Source of the DNA: Pipra filicauda
Taxonomy: Eukaryota; Chordata; Aves; Passeriformes; Pipridae
Length of the DNA: 64,000 nt
Reading direction: 5' to 3'
Assembly (NCBI RefSeq): GCF_003945595.2
Contig: NW_024104520.1
Coordinates: 2,885,501 to 2,949,500 of the forward strand
Below the pieces are notes generated by a model. That model was given only the letters and a program-made list of their open reading frames with translations. It was not told the DNA's origin and searched no databases. Positions 23,601 to 35,224 of this stretch are shown in pieces. The position numbers were made by a program, and so were the translations under genes. How positions within the stretch are numbered: the stretch's first letter is position 1; each line of letters starts with the position of its first letter.

Positions 23601-24479
23601 GCTGGAATGTAAATAAAATCTGACAATTGATAAGTTATCATGTTAATTAATGCTTATTTTCTTTACAGTTATTAATTTTTTAATTTGAAAAAAATTGTCC
23701 TACACCAGTGAGCTTTTGGTATGAATAGAAAATATAACCAATGGTTCTAGGAATTACACAAAGCCAAAACAAACACAGTCTAAAGAACACCATCTAGATC
23801 TAGAAAATAATTCAGGCTATTGAGGGACTCTTAGTTGATATTTGAATAAAGTATGAGGCATTTTAACCTTATCTGCATTTACCTATTCAAAATTTAATGT
23901 TTCATATTTTTCTCAATTTTTTTCATTTTTTTAATATTCTTTTAATAACAAAAGTATGGAGCTGTGTTCCTAGATGTAACCAGAAAGACATTACTCCAGG
24001 AAATAGCTCTTTGGGGTTTTTTGTTATATAATCTGCTGGGACCACAACTAATCCCTTGGTGTGAGGTAACACATTTTTGCAGCCGCAGTGGAGTAGGGAA
24101 TCTGAGTCTTTAATGTATTGGTTCAGATCTTCAAAATATGCACAAAATATTTTGTAATTCTGCAAGGGTTTGGTAGCTGTATCCAGAATATATTCTCTTT
24201 GGTATTTTTAGCAGCAATTGTCCATTTAATTTTCAACAATTTTTTACTCTGCTCATGTCAGCAGCCTATTCCCACAGCCAATAAAAGCATGCAGTATTGT
24301 ATCTTGAACATGACTAATTACACATGTAATTTTACTTTTTGTATATAGTGTTCACAGACACAGAATATTTTTTAAATATTGCATTTGTTCAGAGCTGAAG
24401 GGAAGGTTACCCATTTACAATTTTTTTCCTCTGTAAGGTACAGAAAAGAGAACTAGAAGACTGTGCTTATGTACCTTGT
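20638..24479. other. Anonymous AT-rich DNA with simple repeats
   Basis: Very AT-rich. Contains a poly(A) run at about 21787-21801, A-rich tracts at 22848-22862 and 23023-23058, and an (ATT)n microsatellite at 23216-23255. The minus-strand frame at 22906-23214 is a phenylalanine-rich artefact of the A-rich tract. No gene recognised. Confidence 0.55.
23216..23255. repeat. (ATT)n microsatellite
   Basis: About thirteen ATT units with one interruption. Confidence 0.95.
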
Positions 24480-25746
24480 AAAAATGGGTGAGAAAAAGAC
24501 CCAGCATTCATAGGGTAAGTGAGCCATGATCAGAATCTCATAGAGAGCATGAAGTCCTGACTTATTTGAAGGTGTGGAGACTTGTATTTGACTTCATAAT
24601 TTGTCTGATGCCTGAGACGAGTACGAGAAGCATTCTGAATAGGCTGTAAAGTAGGAGCAAAGCACACGGTAGTTTTCAAACAGCATATTGGAAGACCAGA
24701 AGTGCTATTTGTGAGAAAATATTTATCATGAATCATGATAACACACCACAGGATGAACTCTTCTACCTTGGCTGTTGCAATCACCTGTTTTAATATTGCA
24801 GCACCCTCTGCCCAGATGTAACTCCTGAGGATGGATTCCACCATCTAGGTGTTGGAACAGAGGAAGAGTTTGATACTCCTTGTTGAAGATGGAGATGATG
24901 AGGGTGCCTCATCCTCAGGAAGCTATGATCTGATAGATACAGCATAGTGTAAGGTGAGGGAACAGACTTCTTTGAATCAAGAATGTTAAACAAGAACATT
25001 CACAAAGACTCCTGCAAGAGTCCAGGACCACAGACATGAAGTTTGGTATGGTAACTGTTGAACTGGAACAACAGAGGACATGAACTATCGGCTGTATGGA
25101 AGCTAGAAGTTTGTGATTTGAGGCAGTAGAAGCAAGACTTCATCTCCCCCTACGAATATTTAAACCCATGGTCTTGACAAGAAGGTACAAAAAATAAATT
25201 CAGACAGGAGAATTCCAGGCCAGACTTCAAGTTATGATCAGTCCAAGAAAAGGAAGTGAAAGGTGTTAGTGGTTGCTGACTATCTTTTGCCTGGGAAAAA
25301 AGCATTCATTTGCCAGAAATGTCTAGCATCACTTGAAGCAGCAATGTATCTCCATCAGGACTTGTAGCATTTCATAAGCCTCACTGAGTTTTATGTCCTT
25401 CCTGACTATTATACCTTGCTGCTCAGCCATGATGGCACCAGCCATGTGGCCAGAGAAAGTCCTGACCTGACCATAGTCGTGTTAGGGACTTTGTGGGTGA
25501 GAGTAGGAGTACAGAGGCCCCCATAATGTTTTCATCCACCCTGCTGGTCAAGATAAAAAGAAAAAGGCAGATGTATCCAATGAACTGGTGTTTGACTGTG
25601 CAGCTAATCTTTTTTTTATTTTTTTTCCATAATGTCACCTTGTTTAGAATGGAGAGCCTGATCACGACTGCAGGGTATGATGTGATTGACATCATGGAGA
25701 CTTGGAGGGACAAAATAAATACTTGGAGCAGGGATATTTAAATAGG
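24480..25746 (-). other. Unidentified less AT-rich segment, possible old retrocopy
   Basis: About 1.25 kb of markedly more balanced base composition than the flanks. Read on the minus strand it contains several adjoining open stretches: 24530-24844 (104 codons), 24790-24999 (69 codons) and 25423-25713 (96 codons). They are separated by stops and phase changes, as in a decayed coding or transcribed sequence. I recognise no protein family. It abuts LTR copy B, but the sequence next to the LTR shows no recognisable primer-binding site or retroviral gene, so I do not call it ERV interior. It could be a processed pseudogene, an uncatalogued repeat or decayed ERV sequence. Confidence 0.3.
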
Positions 25747-26342
25747 TGTTATGGTTCAACCCCACCTGGCAACTAAGCCCACACAGCCACTCATGCGCAT
25801 CCCTCTGGTAGAATGAGGGAGAGAATAAAAACAGTGAAACTGAGTAAACTTCTGGTTTGAGATGAAGATAGTTTGATAGGCGAAAAAAAAGCCATGTGTG
25901 CAAGCAAAACAAAACAAGGAACTCATTCACACATCCCATTGGCAGGAAGATGCTCAGTCACCTCCAGGAAAACAATGCTCCATCATGTATAAAAGGGTAC
26001 TTTGGAAGACAAATGCCATCACTGTCAATGTCCCCCCTTTCCTCCTTCTCTCCCCAGCTTCATAGGCTGAACAGGACCCCATATAGTATGGGATATTCCT
26101 TGAATCAGCTAGGGTCAGCTGTCACTGCTGTGTCCCCTCCCAGCTCCTGGTGAACTCTCAGCCTCCTTGCTGTTGGAATGGGGTGTGGAGCAGAAAAGAC
26201 TTAATATTATATAAGCTCTGCTTAGCCATAACAAAAACATCCCTGTGTTATCAGCACCGTTTTCAGCACAAATCCAAAACATAGCCCCATACTAGCTACT
26301 GTGAGGAAAATTGACTCTATCCCAGCTAAAATCAGCAAAACA
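25747..26342 (-). mobile_element. ERVL-like solo LTR (copy B)
   Basis: The plus strand begins TGTTATGGTTCAACCCCACC and ends GACTCTATCCCAGCTAAAAT...ACA, the reverse-complement ends of the avian ERVL-type LTR. Internal boxes shared with copy A include TATGGGATATTCCTTGAATC, TCAGCTGTCACTGCTGTGTC and CAGCCTCCTTGCTGTTGG. TATAAAA-like and AATAAA-like signals are present on both strands and cannot be assigned with certainty. No clear target duplication is seen. Frames at 25896-26153 and 25616-25939 are LTR shadows. Confidence 0.78.
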
Positions 26343-27681
26343 GGAAAGAAAAAGAACATGAATATCATCATTCCTTTACTACTCAGAATTAAATATGAAG
26401 TCAGAGATAACGTAGTATGAAAATACAAGTTGTATGGCTATGAAAAATTATGATATATGGAAACAGAATTAATTTGTCATGATGCAGGTGTAAAATGCAT
26501 TTGGTGGTAAAGTCTGCCTTGCTCTAGAGAGGCCCAACATGATGGACTAGTATTTTAGTTTTTACAGCTATTAAAGTTTTCAGAAGACTGTCAATAATTT
26601 CTCACATTAAATATTTCTAAAATTAAAGGTCATTCTCTGAAAACACACAGTAAACAACTGATTTTTTGTTTTTGTTTTTGTTTTTTGGGAAAAGGTGTGT
26701 GTATCTCACTAAGGGAGATTAAAGGACATGCTTTAGCCTATTCAGCTCTGTATGCATTCAAAAAAGACAAAAAATAACATAATTTTGAAAACTTAAATTT
26801 CAATACACAGATATATTAGCAAACTTTTTTTTCAGTAAATATCACATTCTGAAATGTATCAGAAGCCAAGTATTAGCTAGCAGATATATTTTTTTTTTAA
26901 ATCTGGATGACATTGGTTTTTATTTTATTCTACCTATTTTTCAGTGAAGTAAGAAACAGTATAAAACTTTATCTTCTGTTTTTTAACACATTTTAGTTTT
27001 CAAAGGTAAAAAAGACATTACTTAGATGCAGCTAGAGTCAGTTATAATTATCTAAATTTTGCTTTTTAAACACCTTTCAAATTCCAAAGATTGACAAAAA
27101 ATAAGATAGTTTGACTTCCCTCAAAGAATATTCAGTGTATTTGGTAAATTTTAGAAATGTCTTGCTTGACATTCCATTTGTACTGCTGTTAAAGAAAACA
27201 GCCCTCTACATTTCCTTTGAAATATTTTATGTTGTTCTCCCTGAAAACTGTGAGTAAAAAGTTTTAGAAAGCACAAATTCTAAGGTCTGAAAGTAAGGAG
27301 TGTCCAAATGAGCAGTGCATTGCTTCTTATGTCTTTCTTATTTTTTAAATTGATTATGCAGGTGTATTCTCAGTTTAGCAACATATTCTTTTTGTAACTG
27401 AGTACCACAGAAAGATTTATTCTTTGATTAAAACAATGGGATGGGAATGAGCAGATGTAGGTACCATTCCTAGCCCTTTCTTAGACTTTATTACATTATC
27501 TTGTTCAAGACAACATAATTATAGTATAGATATGCTTATAATATTTACTTCAAAGTTGACACACATCTTCTTTCACTGATATTAGGATCTTCACCTCATC
27601 ATTCCCTGTCTCTTTCTGGCTTCTGATGAGCAACAAAATAACCCTTTGAATGATATGGAACTGACTTTTACAGATGAAAGT
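26343..27681. other. Anonymous AT-rich DNA
   Basis: No recognisable repeat family or exon. A (GTTTTT)n-like run lies near 26663-26687. Confidence 0.55.
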
Positions 27682-28133
27682 CACAGAATTACAGAATCAG
27701 CTAGGTTGGAAAAGACCTCTGAGACCATCCTGAGTCCAACCTTTGACCCAACACCACCTTGTCTACTAGACCATGGCACTAAGTGCCACATCCAGTCTCT
27801 TCTTAAATACCTCCAGGGATGGTGAATCCACCGTCTCCCTGGGCAGCCCATTCCAATGACAAATCACTTTCTCTGTAAAGGACTTTTTCCTCATGTCCAA
27901 CCTAAACCTCCCCTGGTGCAGCTTAAGACTGTGCCCTCTTGTCCTACTACTGGTTGCCTGGGAGAAGAGACTGATGCCCACTTTGCTACAACCTCCTTTC
28001 AGGCAGTTGTAGAGAGCGATGAGGTCTCCCCTGAGCCTCCTCTTCTCCAGGCTGAATAACCCCAGCTCCCTCAGCTTCTCCTCGTAGGACTTATGCTTGA
28101 GTCCCTTCACCAGCCTAGTTGCCCTTCTTTGGT
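27682..28133 (-). mobile_element. CR1 LINE 3' part
   Basis: Minus-strand CR1 with tail ACAGAATCAGCTAGGTTGGA, AAAGACCTCTGAGACCATCC and GTCCAACCTTTGACCCAACA. The minus-strand frame at 27766-28110 (114 codons) retains the CR1 C-terminus: LREL...[18 protein letters not shown], then GRFRLDMRK and [20 protein letters not shown]. It is 5'-truncated within the last domain and relatively well preserved. Confidence 0.92.
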
Positions 28134-28615
28134 CTTCTTTTACCCCAAAGTTTTCAGATCGTATGAAAACTACAGAACTATTAACCTTTCAAAAAATATC
28201 TCCTAGAGTTTCTTTTCTTTTAAACAGAAAGACAGCAAAATCAATTACCTTTGCCATATTCCAAGGGTTTTGTTGCCCAGAACTCTAAACTAACGATAGC
28301 TTTCCACAGTGACAACTGCCTGGCTAGTTATAATTTTTTCCAAATGTTCCTAATAGCTTCATAGGTTGAAATTATTTATATTCATAAGGTTCAAAAGCAG
28401 AGGTTATAAAAGACTTAATTTGTTGGACTGATCTGAATTTCAGCCCAATTTAGTTAACAGTAAATCTGATGAGCTTTTTGAAGGAAACTATGCCACAACA
28501 GGCATTAGCAATAATCTTTCTCAACACTTACACTGGGCTTTCAAACCTTTTCATGGTCTATTTTGCACCTATATGATCTGGAAGTTCTTTGTCAGCTGTC
28601 ATACCTATGACATTG
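28134..28615. other. Anonymous AT-rich DNA
   Basis: Nothing recognised between the CR1 end and the LTR fragment. Confidence 0.5.
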
Positions 28616-28825
28616 TTATAGGTTATAAATTTTTTGTGTTCTGTTACTGTTTTTGCCAACACACATATAACTTTTAATAAAGGGTTGTTATCTCTTCTGT
28701 TTTTTCCACACTTCCTCAATTAAAGCCCCTTAATTTTGAATTCACAATTGCTGAGAGAGAGAGGTTTGGTCTATCTCATAATTCATCCTCTTTAGCAAAC
28801 ATTCCAGTCTCTTCAGACTGAGACA
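28616..28825 (+). mobile_element. 3' part of the CTCF-motif LTR family (partial copy)
   Basis: This plus-strand segment is the reverse complement of the first 200 bp of the solo LTRs at 42175 and 61379. Shared boxes include CTTTTAATAAAGGGTTGTTA, TTCCACACTTCCTCAATTAA, AGAGGTTTGGTCTATCTC and CATCCTCTTTAGCAAAC, and it ends in GACTGAGACA at 28825. An AATAAA signal at 28676-28681 fixes the LTR orientation as plus. The upstream half, which carries the GC-rich motifs in the other copies, is missing. Confidence 0.8.
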
Positions 28826-29126
28826 GACATTCACAGCGACTACAAAACCACACAATTCTAAATTCATGAATTATGCTAAATAGAGTTCTCTAAAATCTAT
28901 TTATAAATATTTTTAAAAGATCCAGTGAAAATACCAACTGCATTTCTTAATGCCAATGCAAATATTTAAATATTACTAAAAACTCCTCTAAAGATTTAGT
29001 TTAAAACCAATTATACCAATTTTTAAAAAAAAGAAAAAAATAATATTTATTTTGTTCTTTTCAAACTCAATGTCAGAACTATTTGGAAATTTTATCTATA
29101 GTTCAATCCAGTATAAATTATCACGG

Positions 29127-29131
29127 CAAGG
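29127..29131. repeat. Target-site duplication CAAGG, left copy
   Basis: CAAGG precedes the LTR's TGTTACGACC start and recurs at 29965-29969 after its terminal CA. Confidence 0.85.
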
Positions 29132-29964
29132 TGTTACGACCCGCCCCAGGAAAAGAGGGGGGGGGGTAACCCAGGTTTTATCAAAAATTCCTTTGGGGTG
29201 GATTAAAGCGAAACGACACTAAATAATCGGTGTATGAAAACATATATTGATAAGATTTATTTTAACAATTTTGAATCAATAGGTAAGTTAACATTTTTGG
29301 GTGCTGTCATAATCAATAGGTAAGTTAACATTTTTGGCTGCTGTCATAATCAATAGGTAAGCTAACATTTCTGGGTGCTGTCATAATCAATAGGTAAGCT
29401 AACATTTTTGGGTGCTGTCATAACCTTTCTGGGGAGGAGAAAAATGCATAGGGGAGAGAAAGGCAGGATAAGAGCAAGGGAGAGTAAGGGAAAGAAAAGC
29501 TGAGAGTGGACAGATGTCCATAGTCACCGCCCACGGGGTCCAGCGATGAAACTTGATAGCTGCAGCTTCCATGTCTGTCACTTGAAGTGGTGGTCTTGAT
29601 CTGCTGGGGGTGAAGGAGGGAAGCCCCCACACTCCAAGAAGTTATGAATTATCATATCCATGGTCAGTGTCACGGGCCATGCCTCGAGCCTCCAACCTCT
29701 CCCTGGGCCCTGCGCAAGAGAGCTGCTCTGTCTGGCCTGGCTCCCGCCTTTCAAGTTTAGCAGAGGGAGGGCGGGTCCTGATTGCTCATCAGATGTGTCA
29801 ATAGTCAAAAGCCTGCAAGGTCAGCTCTTGCCTTTTCAGGACCTCACACCTTCAGCACTGGAGGGAGGGAGGGGCCCGACTGCTTATCAGAGGTATCATG
29901 CAAGTCAAAAGCCTGCAAAAGTCTCCTAGAATGCATAAATCATTAACCATTTCAGTCTCTGACA
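29132..29964 (-). mobile_element. Complete solo LTR with tandem repeats (family F)
   Basis: An 833-bp element opening TGTTACGACCCGCCCCAGG and closing TCAGTCTCTGACA on the plus strand. It has TG...CA termini and a perfect 5-bp duplication (CAAGG) on both sides, so its limits are exact. An AATAAA signal on the minus strand (plus-strand TTTATT at 29256-29261) near the left end indicates minus orientation. A 4 x 37 bp array sits just upstream of that signal. The right half is GC-rich and contains paired boxes such as AGTCAAAAGCCTGCAA (twice, near 29803 and 29904), suggesting another internal duplication. No viral genes are present. Frames at 29399-29929 are LTR shadows. Confidence 0.88.
29274..29421. 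repeat. 4 x 37-bp tandem array inside LTR F
   Basis: Four head-to-tail units (29274-29310, 29311-29347, 29348-29384, 29385-29421), each beginning AATCAATAGGTAAG and ending GTGCTGTCAT or GCTGCTGTCAT. They differ at only a few positions. In LTR orientation the array lies directly upstream of the polyadenylation signal. Confidence 0.95.
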
Positions 29965-29969
29965 CAAGG
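29965..29969. repeat. Target-site duplication CAAGG, right copy
   Basis: Right-hand copy of the pentamer that brackets the LTR. Confidence 0.85.
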
Positions 29970-31877
29970 TTGAAAATTAATTCACATTGGTTACAAATTG
30001 GTTGCAAAAATGTGGATATACTTAAAGTCTTGTAGCTATAAGTGTCTTTTTGAGATCTTTCCTTGGCTAGATCTTTCCTTGATTAGTATCTCAAACTGGA
30101 ACTTCAGAGAAATGAGAGACTGTTATCAGAATGAAAGGAAATTAGTAGTGAACAGTTCATCTACTGCAAGGATTCAGTGAATGAAAAGTCACTTGTAACA
30201 CCTGTGATGATTTGGGCTGTTTAAATGAAATTATAATTTCAGTTTAAAAAAGTGACAGTATTAACTATTAAATTTTAATAATTGTTATTTTATTACTAAT
30301 TATTTAACAAATAATTATTTAAAAAAATGATAAAGATTGAGTTTTCAAAGCAATCTATGGATTTAACATAATTTCATGTATAGTTTTTGTTGCATGCTTA
30401 CAAAACAATACTTTTAAATTAATTTTATGGTTAATTTATTAGTATATGGAATAGGTAGCCATCTAAAAATAATGTTACATGTTGTACAACACTTAACCAC
30501 CTTTTAGATTTCTCTCCCTTACTTGACATTTATAAAGAAAATATTATTCCACCTTTTCATTTCCATTTGAGAAACAAATACTTATACTGCTTTGGTTTTT
30601 TTGTGAGTTTTAAATAAGTTTTTGATAGCATGGGCTTAATAAATATTTGCAACACTTTAGATGAAGTACCCTAAAAGGCATTTAACTAAAAAAATTAAAG
30701 AGACATTGCAATTTATCTGCAATGATTAACAGCAATTGCATCACATAATTAAATAAAATATAATTAATATTAATAGGGATTAATAAAAAAGAAGGAAACA
30801 AACACCACTATTTGTTTACTGAACTTTAATCTGGATTCCAAAATTATGGAATTATATCAGAACAGATGAATATATTTACCTGTAGGTCCTTCTGTAAGTT
30901 CTCTACAATTCATTCAAACAACCACGTGAACAATTAGACTGATGAACGAAAACTAATGATGACTAATCCTATTAGAATTTTATAAAATATTCATAATTTT
31001 TGCATAATCATTGCATAATAAGCACATGAATAAATGAATTTCCTTTATGAGAAAGGAAACCAAAAATATTCACTTTACTGCTGTTGAATACAAGGTGTGA
31101 AATACAGGGTAAAATGCTAGTGGAGTTAATTTATATTAATATGATGCTACTGTTTTCAATTATTGTATTGAATAAGTGAAGATATGAGACTGTTTATGTG
31201 TGCATGTGTGTTTGTGCTACACACACACATTTTGCAAAGAGCAAAGAGCTTCTGAGACAGACAGAACTGTGCAAAATAATAAGAACATCAGTCTTATTTC
31301 CTGACTGCTCTGATTTTTCATAAGATTTTTTATATATATAAATATGTATTTACATATACACAATTATAACTGCAGTTTATTTTAAGAGTCTTAATTTGTT
31401 TTTATGCTGAGGTTTATAAAATAAAATCTGAAAGGCAAGGCCCACTTTAACTTCTCCCTGTATCAAACAAAAAGGCTTCAGAAAAAAATAACAACAAAAC
31501 CTGTTCTTTAAACAGAATAGTTGAAAAACTCATAACATTTTATTTGCTGCTGTTATAAGTCAACCACTCCAAAAGTTTACAAAATAAAAGACTTAAAATT
31601 AATAGAGCACTTTACATTTTTTTGCTAAAGAGAATTTTATGTTTGATAGAAAGACCTTTTTCTATTATACATGCATAATGACATTTTTTAGAAAGAGGAT
31701 ATGAGGTCTCATTATTCCTGCAGTAATTAACATTGCTCTAATCTCACTTATAATAGAATGGAATTAAAATAAATTTCACTGAAGTCCTGTAAGTCATTTG
31801 GGTTTCAGTTTCTCTAGAGTTTTTTTTTCTTTTTCTTTTATTATGGAACATGTCTGCATCCATTCTGTAGTTATCTG
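29970..31877. other. Anonymous, very AT-rich DNA
   Basis: AT-rich sequence rich in TTAATTA and AATAAT words, with a short (AC)n at about 31220-31229. No gene or repeat family recognised. Confidence 0.55.
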
Positions 31878-32700
31878 ATGTCACACACAGTAACATGTTT
31901 TTCCAGGATCATTCAGCTTAGAAGAGACCTCAGGAGGACACTATTTCTACCTCTCGCTCAGAGCAGGTCAATTACGAGATCAAAAACTCCCAAAGATAGA
32001 GACTGCACCACCTTTCTGAAGCCACCTACTCTAATTTCTGACTGTCCCCATGAGGAAAAATGTTTTTCCTATATACAGACAGATGTCCACTGTTTAAAAT
32101 CATGGTTGCTATGTCTCATCCTCTTATCATGTGCCACTGTGATGAGAAGACTCCATCTTTCCTTCAGCAAGGTGTGTTACTGTTAGGTTCCCTCAAATTC
32201 TGCTCGTCTTTAGGTTGAACAAACTAGAGCCCCCCCACCAGCTTGGTAGCCCCCTGCCAAACATACTCCAGTTAATCAATAACTTCGCAGTAGAGGGTCA
32301 CAAAACTGACAGCCTAGTGACCAGTGAGGAGAGGGGAATGATCATTCCTCTGCACCTACTGGCCATGTTAGTACAGCCCTGGTTGATCTTGGCCTTCCTT
32401 GCTTCCAAGGCACACTGCTGGCTCACGCCCAATCTGCTATCAACCAACACCCCCCAACCCCTACCCCCTGATCGCTCTCAAACAAGCTGCTTCTCAGCCG
32501 GTGAGGTTCCAGCCCATGTCATTCCCAGGTGGTCTTTCTTTCCACCAGCAAGACTTAGCATTCTTTCTTGCTGAATTTTGTGAGGTTCCTGGCATCCAAT
32601 TCCTCCATCCTGTCCAGGTCCCTTTGTGTTCAGCTTTAACATAAAATTATCAACTGTTCTGTGTCATTTGACACCATCTGCAAACTTGATGAATGTTGTT
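31878..32700 (-). mobile_element. Old, diverged CR1 LINE copy
   Basis: A longer but heavily decayed minus-strand CR1. It retains the tail-like GATCATTCAGCTTAGAAGAG and blocks seen in better-preserved CR1 copies further 5' in the ORF: TTGGCCTTCCTTGCTTCCAA, GCACACTGCTGGCTCACG, TCCATCCTGTCCAGGTCCCT and CATCTGCAAACTTGATGAA. Frames are broken throughout. The plus-strand frames at 31878-32644 are antisense shadows. Confidence 0.82.
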
Positions 32701-35224
32701 ACCTTCTCAGCTAATGCTGTTTTTTTAACAGCTATTCAGAGAAATAAGCTTATGGTTAGTAAGAATAGAAGTGAGGATTGTATCTGATTATTATCATTAC
32801 ATGTGCATGTGTATGAGGGATTTATATTTTGATCAGCCAGGGGAATGTTCTTATTATTTTTCTTGGAAATGTTGCAGCAAAGCTGGCTGAATACCAATTA
32901 TTTTGTTCGAAAAGTCAATATATGTTTTTATGTTTGACAGAAGAATCTACTAAACATTAATCAAAAAAATATGTAACAATATCATCTCCGGAAAAATTAT
33001 CTTTTTGACTTGATGAGTCAATATTTTTGTTCATGGGTCAAATTTTTAATTATTTATTTCAGGAGTTGAGGGGTATAAGTAACTGTGTTGCAGTTGAGTC
33101 TATATCTCTTTATTTATCTCTATCTCTCTGTCTCTATATCTACATCTATATTTATCTGTATCATTAATTTTGAGATCAGTGTGATGAGGGTGTTTAGAAG
33201 ACTGGTAAGACAGGCCATTCTTTGCTTTAAAGGAAAGCTTTACTAATTCCATGATAATGTTTAATTTTTATGTCTTATGAATCACTATACTACAAATACA
33301 AAGCTGTCAGTCTTAAAAAAAAATTAAAAAATAGTAATTTAGCTGTGAGCTACTGTTATTGATGTCTGCAGTCTTTGATAATGTTCAATGTGGAGGTCGA
33401 GGTGATCAGATTTGACAACTCCTTTGCTGGAGCAATTGAAGCTGAAATGGACTTCTTTCTTCTCTGTTTCATCTTGTTTCATATTCTTATGATGTTTTCC
33501 CTCCTCTTGAAAGGGGGATTTCAGCTGATCCTGATGGTGCTTTTCTTGGTTTCAGTTCACTTGAAGGTGGCAAATTGAAATAAGATAATATTTTATGTAA
33601 TGCAAGTATCTATTTATTTTTATTTAGTGAATAAGTTACTTATTAAATGAATACTAGTATAGCACACCTGCACATTATTATTTGGTCTCAATATATAATA
33701 CACAGCCTGTAAATGGGAAAGCGCGTACAAAAGGTGAGAAATATTTTAACATTGTGAAATGGCACAGATCATGGTGCTTTTTGCTATGGATTCACTCTAT
33801 TATAGAGGATCTTTCTTGTCACATTTGTTCTTGCTAAATTTACAAAAGCTGTATGACACTGACATATTCCTCCAGAGACAGACAAGTACAGTTTTTTTCA
33901 ACTCCTCAAAAGTTAAATGTCTCTCGTTGCTGCATCTACATGTGATGTGATATCACTGATTTAATCTTAAAACTGTGAGGAGAGGTTTAGTAATCTGATT
34001 TTTGCTACCTTTCTCTTTTTACCAGCTGGTGTAATAATGCCAGAATCAAGGTAAATTTAAATGGAACAACTCCCAAAAATTTAAGATAGACATATATTCC
34101 TTCAGTATCTAGAATAATTCACATAATTTTTAGTAGGCCTTCCACAGAGCCAAACACAAATTTAAAGTTCTGTAACAAATATTTTTTCCCTTTATTGTCA
34201 TGCTTAGAGATATTTTCTATACTCTAAATGTAGGGAAGCCAACCATTCTCATATTTTGTATATCTGCAAGGTAAATAAGTCAGAGAATCAGGAATTTAAA
34301 GATTCAAACTCTTGTATTCACTACCTTAAAGACCATTCAGTCCTTTCTCTAACATCTTTTCATTTCTTCTTAACTTACATTTTGGTCCGTCATATATTTT
34401 TACATATGTAGATCAATTTTAATCTGTAATAGCATAAAGTTTGCTTTCTTTCAAGATAATTATTGTTTTATTGTAAGATTAAGAGTTATGTTTCTGTCAA
34501 TGTAGATATATGTGATGTTTCACCACTTTATTATTCGTCCTGAAATTGATGCAAACTGAACCATAGATAAACTTGTTGAATGTATATAAAAGAGAATTAG
34601 AAGTGTCATTAAAAATATAAATAATTAATGGGTTTTGAAGGTCAAAGTCAGGCTAATATATTTCTTAAATGATTTTGGAAGTTTTGTTCTGAAACTTTTT
34701 GAGGCATTGAGTACTGTAGTTCCAGTTTAGAAGTTTCCCACCAGTGTCAGCATTTGAACACAACTTCCCTTCAGGCAACTTGTCGCTTTCCTGTCTCAAT
34801 TGAGGGATTAGACATGACAATGACCCCATTTTCTATTTAATTTTGTAAATACACATTTATATATATATACGCATATTCTGTGCATATATATGTATTTATG
34901 GAGAAATATCCTTAAAACAAGCTTTAAGATGATGACGAGTGGTATAAAGTTTCATATTCTGCTTTTTCAAAACTGTACACAGGGACATGATTCTCTTAAA
35001 GTACCTGTTCTTCCAAACTATATAGGTCAAAAAAGGTATAAATAGAAGTATAGTAGTAGGTTTTAAATATATTTTTAAGCACCTCAATGTACATTCCCTA
35101 GTTTTGAGGCACTCCGACTGTCTAAAAATCCCCCTGAAATCAACATGAGTTGGAGGGACAGAAGGGTGGAGAACAACAAAGTTTAATTCTAGATATTTAA
35201 AATTTTCCCTCCTTCTCACTGGTA
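32701..35224. other. Anonymous AT-rich DNA
   Basis: Contains a TATCTC-type pyrimidine-rich microsatellite at about 33101-33162. A segment at 33912-33950 resembles one near 50610 (see findings). The frames at 33375-33578 and 33759-33950 have no domain signature. Confidence 0.5.

Noticed and set aside
24480..26342. LTR copy B plus adjoining segment as one ERV
   Set aside because: No recognisable primer-binding site at the LTR edge, no polypurine tract or retroviral motif in the neighbouring segment, and no partner LTR at its far end.
29274..29421. The four regular repeats as a CRISPR array
   Set aside because: The units are contiguous with no variable spacers and lie within a eukaryotic LTR.
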